In this document: positions 17,318 to 26,200 of the stretch, piece after piece
Numbering within the stretch: position 1 is the stretch's first letter
Layout: every line of letters begins with the position of its first letter
Translations under genes and position numbers: made by a program
Assembly (NCBI RefSeq): GCF_039649665.1
Contig: NZ_JBDJAW010000001.1
Coordinates: 248,001 to 312,000 of the forward strand
DNA: 64,000 bases
Direction: 5' to 3'
From: Microbispora sp. ZYX-F-249
GTDB taxonomy: Bacteria; Actinomycetota; Actinomycetes; Streptosporangiales; Streptosporangiaceae
The notes under the pieces: generated by a model
The model's database searches: none
Told to the model about the DNA's origin: nothing
The model's input: the letters and a program-made list of their open reading frames with translations, nothing else

Positions 17318-19612
17318 GTGCTCGCCGTGAGACAACTGGTGATCGGAGCCTTACTCCTCGCGTCCACCGTGGTCACGTCGCCGCCCGCACAGGCAGCAGC
17401 GCCGGCGACCGGCCCCGCCTCCTCCACCCCCGCCACCTACTCCAACCCGGTCAGCGGCGACGCCGTGCGGACCTTCCCCGACCCCGCGATGATCCGGGGC
17501 AAGGACGGCCTCTGGTACGCCTACGGCACCACGAACCCGATCGACGGGAAGAACGAGCACATCCTGCCGATGCTCACGTCGGCCGACATGGTCCACTGGA
17601 CGTACGCCGGGGACGTCTACACCGGGGAGGACCACCCCTCGTGGTGGCCGAACGGCGCCCGTCCCTGGGCGCCCGACATCCGGTATGTCAACGGGAACTA
17701 CCACCTGACGTACTCGCTCTCCACGAGTGGTGTCGGGCTCGCCACCAGCCCGCACCCGACCGGGCCGTGGACCGACCGCGGCCGGATAGTCCCGGCGGGC
17801 GGCAGCGGCTGCCCGACCAACAACATCGACCAGGCCGTCTACACCGACGTGAACGGCGACAACTACCTCTACTGGGGCAGCTACGACACGATCTGCGTCG
17901 CGAAGATGAACGCCGACGCGACCGAGGTCACCGGCGAGGTCACGCAGATCGGCCGCGGTCGCCGCATGGAGGGCGGCTTCGTCGTCCGGCGCGACGACTG
18001 GTACTACCTCTTCTACTCCGACGCCGGATGCTGCGACGGCGCGTTCAGCGGCTACACGGTCAAGGTCGGCCGGTCCGACAACCCGCTCGGGCCGTTCACC
18101 ACCCCCACCGGCGTCGACCTCATGGACCTGACCAGCAAGGACGGCATCGTCCTGGCGGCCAACGGCAACGGCTGGGTCGGCCCGGGCCACAACGCCATCC
18201 AGACCGACCTCAGCGGGCAGGACTGGCTCGTGTACCACGCGATCCCGTCGTCGGCTCCCGAGTTCGGGCCGGTCACGACGACCTGGGGCACGACGATCGC
18301 CAACCTGGCCCGCCGCCCGCTGATGATCGACCGGCTCGACTGGATCGACGGCTGGCCGGTCGTACGGGCCGGGGCCGGGCCGTCCACGGGCGAGCAGCCG
18401 GCGCCGGTCACCACGTGGAGCGTCGGCAGCACGTTCAACTCCGGCACGGACGGGTGGAAGGGGCCGTGGAAGCCCGCCTCCGACCCCGACTCGCTCGGCC
18501 ACCTCACCGGCAAGGGCTCGACCAGTGAGCTCAGCGACGAGACCGTCCAGGGCGACGTGCGGGTGGAGGCCGACCTGCGGCTGGGCGAGGGCGGCAGCGC
18601 CGCCGGGCTCTTCGTGACCCGCGAGAACGGCGCGCGGAACATCACCGCGTGGCTCGACCGGGAGCAGGGCGCGCTCGTGGTGACGACCAAGGTGAACGGG
18701 AAGACGACGACGGCGAGCAGCCCGCTGCCGGCCTCGTTCGACTACGGCTCCTGGCACAACGTGGCCGCCGAGCGGCGCGGGAACGCGCTGGTCGTGTCGG
18801 TGTCCGCCGACCGGCTCGGTGACCCGCTGGCGACGGTCGCAACGACGCTGCCCGGCGGCGCGCCCACCTCCGGCGCCATCGGCGTGACCACGCGCGGCGC
18901 CGCCGACGCCGACAACGTGGGCGCGGCTCCGCTGTACACGCCGGTGACCGAGCGGGTGGCCGATCCCGTCCTGGGCGAGCGGCTCACGGCGTACTCCGAC
19001 GAGTTCGACGGCACGGGCACGCCCACCGCCTGGGCGCGGGTCCGCAACCCGTCGGCCACCCTGTCGAACGGCTCCCTGGTCTGGCCGACCCAGAACGCCG
19101 AGCTGTTCCAGGGCACCAACACCGCGTCGATCCTGCTGCGCGACGCGCCGCAGGGCGACTTCGCCGTCGAGACGAAGCTCACCTTCGACGGCACGCGCGG
19201 CAACCAGCAGGCCGGCCTGCTGCTGTACGAGAACGACGACCGGTGGCTCAAACTGACGCACACGGTCCTGCCCCTCAACCAGGGCAACGGCGCGGTGCTG
19301 CACCAGACCGAGTTCGGCAAGGAGGGCCCGCGCCCGGGCGCCACCCCGCCCACCGCGGTCGCCAACGCGCCGATGTTCGGCGGCCCGGCCGCGCGGACCA
19401 CCTGGCTGCGGCTGCTCTACCACTACGACGAGGAGAACGGCGAGCACGACGTCCGGATGGCGTCGAGCACCGACGGCACCCACTGGATCTGGGGCGGCAG
19501 CTGGTCGCTCCCGCGCACCGGCCCGGTGCGGATCGGCCTGATCTCGATGAACACGGCTGGCGCCACGGCCACCTTCGACTACCTGCGGACGTACGAGGTG
19601 ACCAGCCGATGA
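17318..19612 (+). CDS. Secreted GH43 glycosidase with C-terminal beta-sandwich domains
   Basis: This 764-residue exported enzyme has a signal peptide (about 1-27, AQA cleavage) and a GH43 five-bladed propeller (about 40-350). Asp55 in FPDPAM is the likely base, the Asp in WAPDIRY the modulator, and Glu218 in MEGGF the likely acid. Two beta-sandwich regions of about 190 residues each follow, the last resembling DUF1349/LamG-like modules. GH43 enzymes release arabinose or xylose from plant polysaccharides. The GTG at 17318 lacks a clear ribosome site; a second in-frame GTG is at 17327. Exact specificity is not evident. Confidence 0.9.
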   Translation: MLAVRQLVIGALLLASTVVTSPPAQAAAPATGPASSTPATYSNPVSGDAVRTFPDPAMIRGKDGLWYAYGTTNPIDGKNEHILPMLTSADMVHWTYAGDVYTGEDHPSWWPNGARPWAPDIRYVNGNYHLTYSLSTSGVGLATSPHPTGPWTDRGRIVPAGGSGCPTNNIDQAVYTDVNGDNYLYWGSYDTICVAKMNADATEVTGEVTQIGRGRRMEGGFVVRRDDWYYLFYSDAGCCDGAFSGYTVKVGRSDNPLGPFTTPTGVDLMDLTSKDGIVLAANGNGWVGPGHNAIQTDLSGQDWLVYHAIPSSAPEFGPVTTTWGTTIANLARRPLMIDRLDWIDGWPVVRAGAGPSTGEQPAPVTTWSVGSTFNSGTDGWKGPWKPASDPDSLGHLTGKGSTSELSDETVQGDVRVEADLRLGEGGSAAGLFVTRENGARNITAWLDREQGALVVTTKVNGKTTTASSPLPASFDYGSWHNVAAERRGNALVVSVSADRLGDPLATVATTLPGGAPTSGAIGVTTRGAADADNVGAAPLYTPVTERVADPVLGERLTAYSDEFDGTGTPTAWARVRNPSATLSNGSLVWPTQNAELFQGTNTASILLRDAPQGDFAVETKLTFDGTRGNQQAGLLLYENDDRWLKLTHTVLPLNQGNGAVLHQTEFGKEGPRPGATPPTAVANAPMFGGPAARTTWLRLLYHYDEENGEHDVRMASSTDGTHWIWGGSWSLPRTGPVRIGLISMNTAGATATFDYLRTYEVTSR

Positions 19613-19617
19613 CCGGC

Positions 19618-19652
19618 GACCGGCCGCCCCTTCGCGCGAGGGGCGGCCGGTC
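19618..19652 (+). terminator. Terminator hairpin after the GH43 gene
   Basis: A perfect 13-bp stem (GACCGGCCGCCCC with GGGGCGGCCGGTC) with a nine-base loop starts five bases after the stop. It separates the GH43 gene from the small secreted-protein array. Confidence 0.75.
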
Positions 19653-19729
19653 AAGGTGCGGGCCATGATCCGGCCCGGTTTCCGCCGGGGGCCGGGACGC
19701 GGGCCCACGGGCGGGGTAGAGGCACGTCG

Positions 19730-20104
19730 ATGCCGATCACGATGCCGAAAATCCGGGCCCTCCCGCGATCCCCCGGCCGCCGGCCGCGACGGCCCGCGCC
19801 GGTCGCGGTCACGCTCGCGGCCGTACTGGCCCTCGCGCCGGTGAACGCGTATGCGGCGGCGGCCGGAGACGGGAACGGGAACCGCTCGGCCGTACGCGTG
19901 GGCAACGGCTCGGCCAACCGGACCATGGTGGCGATCGGTAGCACCCGGCTGCGTGGCGTCCTCCACCAGCTCTCGGCCGGAGTGGGCGGTCTGAGCAGCG
20001 TGCAGGGCGGCCTGTGCAGGCCGCGCGCCCGCCGCTGCGCGCTGTCACAGGACATCCGCGCCCGAAGCGCCGAGCCCCGGGCCCGGCGGGCGGCGGACCG
20101 CTGA
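19730..20104 (+). CDS. Small secreted protein, GNG-repeat/Cys-pair family, member 1
   Basis: This 124-residue product has a basic N-region, a hydrophobic signal (VAVTLAAVLALAP, AYA cleavage) and a short module of about 65 residues. The module starts GDGNGNRS, continues VRVGNGSANRTMVAIGS, and ends in C-x6-C-x3-Q-DIR. An arginine-rich tail follows. I do not recognise the family. Regular Asn/Gly/Gln spacing with alternating hydrophobics suggests a beta-rich, curlin- or rodlin-like surface protein (inference). Three more copies follow. Its stop TGA shares its A with the next gene's ATG, so translation is coupled. Confidence 0.7.
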   Translation: MPITMPKIRALPRSPGRRPRRPAPVAVTLAAVLALAPVNAYAAAAGDGNGNRSAVRVGNGSANRTMVAIGSTRLRGVLHQLSAGVGGLSSVQGGLCRPRARRCALSQDIRARSAEPRARRAADR

Positions 20105-20490
20105 TGCGCGCCGGTCTCGCCCTGGTGGCGGTCACGATCGCGGCGGCGGGACTCGTCGCGGCACGGCCTCCCGCCGCCGGTCTCGCGGCGGTCACCCGTA
20201 CGGCCGGCGACCGCAACGGCAACAGCACCACCGTCCGCGTGGGCAACGGGATCCGCAACGTCGGTCAGCTGACGGTGGGCAGCGCGGGGAACGGGACCGG
20301 CATCCAGCAGAGGACGGTCGGCGTCAGCGGCGTCGCGAACGCGCAGAGCACGATCTGCGGGCGGAGGTCCCGCTCCTGCGATGTGACGCAGCGGATACGG
20401 GCGTCGGACCGGCAGATCGAGCTGCTGAGCCCGGATGCGCGAATCCGGCGGGCCGCCAGAAGAACCGCCATATCCCCACAGGCGGGTTAA
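20104..20490 (+). CDS. Small secreted protein, GNG-repeat/Cys-pair family, member 2
   Basis: This 128-residue protein starts at the ATG overlapping the previous stop (TGATG). A signal-like segment (about 1-30) precedes the shared module: GDRNGNST, VRVGNGIRNVGQLTVGS, TGIQQRTVGVSG, then C-GRRSRS-C and TQRIR. It has the most regular beta-strand-like periodicity of the four, with Asn or Gln about every 11 residues. A basic tail of about 35 residues follows. No known function; probably exported and co-produced with member 1. Confidence 0.72.
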   Translation: MRAGLALVAVTIAAAGLVAARPPAAGLAAVTRTAGDRNGNSTTVRVGNGIRNVGQLTVGSAGNGTGIQQRTVGVSGVANAQSTICGRRSRSCDVTQRIRASDRQIELLSPDARIRRAARRTAISPQAG

Positions 20491-20594
20491 TCCTCGATCA
20501 GACAGCGTGACGGGCGTGTCCGCCCGGGGTAGATGCCCGGCAGGTCCGTACGGACGGATCTCCAGGACGGACATCGGGGAAGGCGCACACGATC

Positions 20595-20972
20595 ATGGCT
20601 CGTCACAGGGCTCGTCGCAGGGCTCGACTGCTGGCGCTGACCGCGCTGACTCTCACGGGCGCCGGCCTCGCGCTCGCCCCCGTGAGCGCGGACGCGGCGA
20701 CGGGCCGGGGCCGGGGATGGGGCGGCGGCGACGGGAACGGCGCCAACTCCAGGTATGTGATCAACAACGGCCAGAACAACCTGAACTCCCTGCTCGTCGG
20801 CAGTCAGCGGAACACGACGGGCGCTCAGCAGGTCATCACGGGCGTGGACGCCTCGGTGAACACGCAGGCCGCCAACTGCACGCACCGTCCCGGCTGCAGG
20901 GGCTCCCAGAATCTCCGGGGCCGCAACCAGAGCTCCCCCAGGACGAACGGCACCGTGATCAACGGACGCTGA
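20595..20972 (+). CDS. Small secreted protein, GNG-repeat/Cys-pair family, member 3
   Basis: This 125-residue protein has a basic signal peptide (AATG near residue 37) and an Asn/Gln-rich module: GDGNGANS, VINNGQNNLNSLLVGS, TTGAQQVITG, then C-THRPG-C and SQNLR. The Asn and Gln content (NNGQNNLN) is amyloid-like in character. The ATG follows GGGGAAGG about ten bases upstream. A 104-base gap from member 2 contains GGGGTAGA, also found before member 1. Function unknown. Confidence 0.72.
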   Translation: MARHRARRRARLLALTALTLTGAGLALAPVSADAATGRGRGWGGGDGNGANSRYVINNGQNNLNSLLVGSQRNTTGAQQVITGVDASVNTQAANCTHRPGCRGSQNLRGRNQSSPRTNGTVINGR

Positions 20973-21096
20973 GGCGCGCGCGGACGACGGGAACGTCACG
21001 GGACACGCGCGCCGCTGACCACCGCCGAGCCATCGCGGAAGCTACGGTGTGACCACGCGCGCCGACGGGCGGCGCATGGGCGAAAGGCGGGGGCGG

Positions 21097-21432
21097 ATGC
21101 TCATCTCACGCGGCGCGTCCCGGCTTGTCCCGTCGTCCGCCGCCGTCCTCGCCGCCGTCCTGTCCACGGCGGCCGCCGCGCAGGTCCTCCTCGCCGCCCC
21201 CGCGAGCGCGCGGTCCGGGCGGGCGGCCGGGGACGGTCCGGCCTCCGTCGGGAACGGCACCCGCAACCGGAACATCGTCCAGCTGGACAGCCCCACCCGG
21301 AACCGCGGTCACCAGCACACCGCGGCCAGCACCGCGGGCGGTGCGACCAGCGTGGCGGACGGTTTCTGCCGCCGGGTCGGGAACTGCGACATCAGGCAGA
21401 ACATCGCGGTCACCGTCGCCGCGCCCCTGTAG
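21097..21432 (+). CDS. Small secreted protein, GNG-repeat/Cys-pair family, member 4
   Basis: This protein of 111 residues from ATG 21097 has a signal peptide (ASA cleavage near residue 38) and the shared module in its most diverged form: GDGPASVGNGTRNRNIVQLDS, a GHQH segment, then C-RRVGN-C and RQNI. The module reaches almost to the C-terminus, so the basic tail of members 1 and 2 is missing. In-frame starts at 21049 (GTG) and 21076 (ATG) would lengthen the N-region; 21097 gives the most typical signal. It ends two bases before the convergent STAS gene. Confidence 0.68.
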   Translation: MLISRGASRLVPSSAAVLAAVLSTAAAAQVLLAAPASARSGRAAGDGPASVGNGTRNRNIVQLDSPTRNRGHQHTAASTAGGATSVADGFCRRVGNCDIRQNIAVTVAAPL

Positions 21433-21434
21433 GG

Positions 21435-21794
21435 CTACTTGCTCAGGGCGCGTACGGCCTCTTCCGGGCTGTCGTAGAAGGCGAGCAGCCGGTCCAGGCC
21501 CATGATCTGGAAGACGCGGGAGATGTCCGAGTCGAGACCGGCCAGGAGCAGGGCGGCGCCCGCGTCGTGGGCGCGCTGGTGGGCGGCGACCAGTGTGGCG
21601 ATGCCGGTGGAGTCGCAGAAGGTCAGCCCGGACAGGTCGATCACCAGGTCGGCGCCCGGGCCGAACTCGATCTCCTCCAGAGCCGCCCGCAGGCGCGGAG
21701 TGGTGTGATGGTCCAGGTCCCCGGCCACGACCAGCAGGCGCGGACCGGAGGCGTGCGGCTGAAGGGTGACGGTCAGATTGTTGTCATGCGGCAC
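21435..21794 (-). CDS. STAS-domain anti-sigma factor antagonist
   Basis: This 119-residue single STAS domain belongs to the RsbV/SpoIIAA group. The phosphorylatable Ser62 lies in TFCDSTGI. Unphosphorylated, such proteins bind an RsbW-type anti-sigma kinase and free a sigma factor. The GTG start lies inside the end of the upstream SpoIIE phosphatase gene (11-base overlap), so kinase-opposing phosphatase and substrate are probably made together. Confidence 0.9.
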   Translation of the reverse strand: MPHDNNLTVTLQPHASGPRLLVVAGDLDHHTTPRLRAALEEIEFGPGADLVIDLSGLTFCDSTGIATLVAAHQRAHDAGAALLLAGLDSDISRVFQIMGLDRLLAFYDSPEEAVRALSK

Positions 21795-23088
21795 CGAGAC
21801 TCCCGGAGGACGGCGTTCGAGTGGCGGGCGGCACGGACAGGGCGAGAACGGCGGTGTCGTCTGACACCCCCGTGCCCAAGGCCGTGATCAGGTCGTGCAC
21901 GGTGGTCAGGAGGGCGTCGGCGCTCGTGGGTCCCGCCGCGGCGAGGTACGCGGTCAGGCCGTCCTCGTCGAGCATCGAACCGGTCGGCGTCCGCGCCTCG
22001 GTGAGGCCGTCGGTGTACAGCAGCAGCGCGTCGCCGGCGTTCAGCCGAGCGCTCACCTGCGCGAAGTGCGGATTGCGCAGGATGCCGATCAGCTGTCCCC
22101 CGGCCGGGTGGATGGGCTCGACGGTGCCGTCCGCCCGCACCGCCAGCGCCGGGGGATGCCCTCCGGTGGCGAGCGTGACGCCGAACCCGTCGCCGTCGGG
22201 CTGCAGGACGCCGAAGACCGCGGTGCAGTACGGCACGGGGGCCTCGCCGCCCGCGTGCTCCTGTTGCAGGACCGCGTCGAGGTTGGCCAGCACCGCGTGC
22301 GGGTCGGCGTCGTAGACGGCCGCGGCGCGCAGGGTGTAACGGACCAGGGACGTCAGTGCGGCGGCGTCGGCGCCCTTGCCGCAGACGTCGCCGAGGAAGA
22401 ACGCCCACCGGTCGCCGTCGAGCGGGAAGAGGTCGTAGAAGTCGCCGCCGACCTCGTCGGCGGAGACCGGGTGGTAGGCGGCGGCCGCGCACAGCCCGGG
22501 CACCCGGGGCAGCGCCGGCGGAAGCAGGGTGCGCTGCAGGGTCCGGGCCAGCCGCTCGGCTCCCGCGCGCAGCTCCCTCTCGACCTCGACCGTACGGTGC
22601 GTGGTCAGCCGCACCTCCAGCTCGTCCATGACCAGCGCGGCCAGGTCCCGCAGGCAGGCCAGTTCCTCCTCGCCGGCCTGCCGGGGACGGGTGTCCATGA
22701 CGTTGACGCTGCCCAGGGCCTCGCCGTCGGCCGTCGTGATCACCGCGGCGGCGTAGAAGCGGATGCCGGGCTCGCCGCGCACCGCCGGGTCGCCGGCCGC
22801 CCGCGGGTCCAGCAGCACGTCGTCGACGACAAACGGGCCAGCGTGCCGTACGGCCGCGGCGCACAGGCTCTCGATGATCGCCCGGCGCGGTGGCGGCCCG
22901 TGCGCGGCGATGACGCGGACCGTGTCGTCGCCGACGATCGTCACGGTGGCGAAAGGGGCGTGGAAGATTCGCGCGGCCAGGGCGGCCACCCGGTCGAACG
23001 CGGCGCCGGAGGCGGTGTCCAGGGCCGCGTAGCGGCGCACGGCCGCGAGGCGGCGCGCCTCCGCGGCGGAGGCGAGCGGCATCGGCAT
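21784..23088 (-). CDS. GAF - SpoIIE (PP2C-type) serine phosphatase
   Basis: This 434-residue protein has a GAF sensor domain (about 25-165), a coiled connector, and a SpoIIE/RsbU phosphatase domain (about 195-415). Metal-site motifs are GGDFYDLF, GDVCGKGADAA, LYTDGLTEAR and SDDTAVLAL. It should dephosphorylate STAS antagonists, most directly the co-encoded one, and so activate a sigma factor when the GAF domain senses a signal. The gene diverges from the giant hybrid protein across about 205 bases. Confidence 0.92.
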   Translation of the reverse strand: MPMPLASAAEARRLAAVRRYAALDTASGAAFDRVAALAARIFHAPFATVTIVGDDTVRVIAAHGPPPRRAIIESLCAAAVRHAGPFVVDDVLLDPRAAGDPAVRGEPGIRFYAAAVITTADGEALGSVNVMDTRPRQAGEEELACLRDLAALVMDELEVRLTTHRTVEVERELRAGAERLARTLQRTLLPPALPRVPGLCAAAAYHPVSADEVGGDFYDLFPLDGDRWAFFLGDVCGKGADAAALTSLVRYTLRAAAVYDADPHAVLANLDAVLQQEHAGGEAPVPYCTAVFGVLQPDGDGFGVTLATGGHPPALAVRADGTVEPIHPAGGQLIGILRNPHFAQVSARLNAGDALLLYTDGLTEARTPTGSMLDEDGLTAYLAAAGPTSADALLTTVHDLITALGTGVSDDTAVLALSVPPATRTPSSGSLGAA

Positions 23089-23294
23089 GCCCGGCGCTTC
23101 GTCGACGGTGCTGACCTCGGGCTCCTTCCCGTCCCCCGCCCGCGGCCCGGGGCTCGCGTGGCCGGTCGATGATTTGCCCTATCCTACGAAACCGTTGAAC
23201 TGTTCCTTCCCTGACCTGCCGGAGCCGCGCGGAGGCCCGGCACGCACGAGATCCGGCCCACGACGCACCGGCCGTTGAGGAGAAGGCGAAAGCG

Positions 23295-26200
23295 ATGAGC
23301 GGGGCGGCGGAACCGATGTCTGTTCAGCACGGCCGGCCGGTGGAGCTGCTGTTTCCCGGAGACAGCGAGATGGCGCGGCGGATGCGGGACCATCCGTGGT
23401 CCGGCACCTCCATGGGAGACCCGGCGACCTGGCCGACGAGCCTGCGCACCGCGTGCCGGATCTGCCTCACCTCCCGGTTCCCCATGATCGTGTGGTGGGG
23501 GGAGGAGCTGCGGTTCCTCTACAACGACGCCTACCTGCCGTTGCTGGGTTCCAAGCATCCGGCGCTGGGCAAGCCGGGCGACCAGGTGTGGACGGAGATC
23601 TGGCACACCATCGGCCCGATGCTGAGGTCGGTGATGGCCTCCGGCGAGGCGACCTGGTCGGAGGACCTGCTGCTGCCGATGAACCGGCACGGCTACTGGG
23701 AGGAGACGTACTGGACGTACTCCTACAGCCCGCTGCACGACGACGACGGCGGCGTGCGGGGCGTGTTCACCGCGGTCAGCGACACCACCGAACGGGTCAT
23801 CGGCGAGCGGCGCCTGGCGGTGCTGCAGGACCTCGGCGCCCAGGCGGGCCGTGCCCGCAGCGTGGAGGAGGCGTGCGAGCTGGTCGCCGAGGTGCTGGAG
23901 CGGTCGGGCCACGACGTGCCGTTCGCGGCCGTCTACCTGCGCCGTCCCGGCACGGACGAGCTGGTGCCGACCGTGACGAGCCCGCGCGGCGCGGCCGTGT
24001 CCCCCCTGCCCGGCGGGCCCGGCGACTGGCCGGTGGAGCAGGTGCTGCGCAGCGCGACCCCCGTCGTGGTGACCGACGTGGCGGAGCGTTTCGGCGCACT
24101 GCCCTCGGGGGGCTGGCAGACGCCGCCGGCGCAGGCCGTGGTGCTGCCGCTGGCCGGTGAGACCGGCGGCCAGACCGTCGGGGTGATGGTGCTGGCGGCC
24201 AGCGCGGGCCGGGTGCTCGACGAGGCGTACGAGTCGTTCCTCGCCCTGGTGGCGCGGCAGACCGCGGCGCTGGTCAACGCGGCCGTGGCCTACCAGCTCC
24301 AGCAGCGCAGGGCCGAGGAGCTGGCCGAGCTCGACCGGGCGAAGACGGCCTTCTTCTCCAACATCAGCCACGAGTTCCGCACCCCGCTGACGCTGATCAT
24401 GGGGCCGGTGCAGGACCTGCGCACCGCGCTCGCCGACGCCGGGGAGCAGGTGCGCGAGGACCTCGACGTGGTCCACCGCAACGGCCTGCGGCTGGGCAAG
24501 CTCGTCAACACGCTGCTGGACTTCTCCCGCATCGAGGCCGGGCGCATGCGGGCCACGTACGAGCCGGTGGACCTGGCCGCCGTCACCGCCGAGCTGGCCG
24601 GCGTCTTCCGCTCCGCGATCGACCGGGCCGGGCTCGCCTTCGAGGTGGACTGCCCTCCTTTGGGCGAACCGGTGTACGTCGACCGGAGCATGTGGGAGAA
24701 GGTGGTGCTCAACCTGCTGAGCAACGCCCTCAAGTTCACCTTCGACGGCTCCATCCGGGTCGCGCTGCGCGCCGAGGACGGGCACGCCGTCGTCACGGTC
24801 GCCGACTCCGGCATCGGGATCCCGCGGCACGAACTGCCGCGGCTGTTCGAGCGGTTCCATCGCATCGAGAGCGCCAGGTCGCGCTCGAACGAGGGCAGCG
24901 GCATCGGGCTGGCGCTGGTGAAGGAGCTGGTGGGCCTGCACGGCGGGACGATCACCGCCGAGAGCGCCGAGGGCGCGGGCACCACGTTCACCATCCGGCT
25001 GCCCTTCGGCTCGGCGCACCTGCCGTCCGACGGCGTCGTGCCGGCCCGCCGGGGGGACGTGGTGTCGGCCACCGCCGACCCGTTCGTCGAGGAGGCCCTG
25101 CGCTGGCTGCCTCCGGAGGAGAGGGCCGGCTCGGGAGAGGCGGCGGCGTCCATCGGCCCCCGGGGGGACGGTCCCCCGCCCCGGGTCCTGATCGCCGACG
25201 ACAACGCCGACATGCGCGACTACCTCGCGCGCCTGCTGCGGCCGTCCTACCGGGTCACCGTGGTGAACGACGGGCAGGCGGCCCTGGATGCCGTGCGCGC
25301 CGACGCTCCCGACCTCGTCGTCAGCGACGTCATGATGCCGCGCCTGGACGGCCTGCAGCTGGTGGCCGCGCTGCGGGCCGACCCGCGCACCGCCGGGGTC
25401 CCGGTGCTGCTGCTGTCGGCCCGTGCGGGCCAGGAGGCCTCGATCGAGGGGCTGGAGGCGGGCGCGGACGACTACCTCGTCAAGCCGTTCTCCGCCGCCG
25501 AGCTGCTGGCGCGGGTGCGGGCCAACGTGCAGCTGGCGCGCATCCGCGGGCGCCACATGCGGTGGCAGACCGCCATGCTCGAGTCACTGCAGGAGGCGTT
25601 CTTCGTCTGCGACGAGAACGGCTCGGTCATCGAGATCAACCAGGCGTTCACCGACATCCTCGGGTACGGCCCCGAGGGCCTGCCCTACACCGCCCTGCAC
25701 CCCTGGTGGCCCCGCGAGGCCGACGACCCCGTGGCGCACCGGATGGTCGGCGAGGCGTTCGAGCAGCTCGTGAGCCACGGCCGGGGCAGCTGCGTGATCC
25801 CCGTCTCCCACCGGGACGGACACCAGATCTGGGTGGCGGCCGCGTTCAACGACGTCGCCGATCCCAGCACCGGCGAGCGCAGGGTCGTCGGCACCCTGCG
25901 TGACGTCACCGCCGAGCACTACCTCGTGCAGCGCGAGACGGCCCTGGCCGCGCTCAGCGTGCGCGTCTCCGAGGCGAACAGCGTGGAGGAGGCGCTCAGC
26001 GGAGCGATGCTGGAGCTGCGCGACGTCTGGCGCGCCCGGCAGGTGACCGCCGCGCTGTGGCACGGTGGGTCGGCCGGGCAGAGTGGTGCCGCCGGGCAGG
26101 GCGAGTCCGCGGGGCAGGGCGAGTCCGCCGGGCACGGCGAGGCGGAGCCGGTGCTGTTCGGCACGGACCCCGCGGCCTCCTGGCGGTCTCTGCCGGACGA

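Noticed and set aside
17351..19966. Long open frame antisense to the GH43 gene
   Set aside because: High GC keeps antisense frames open. The product is low-complexity Arg/Gly/Val-rich with no motif, while the sense strand encodes a complete GH43 protein with catalytic residues.
19730..21432. Chaplin proteins
   Set aside because: The modules share GN-rich strands with chaplins but lack the typical chaplin domain spacing and its Cys-containing central core; the Cys pair is at the module end.
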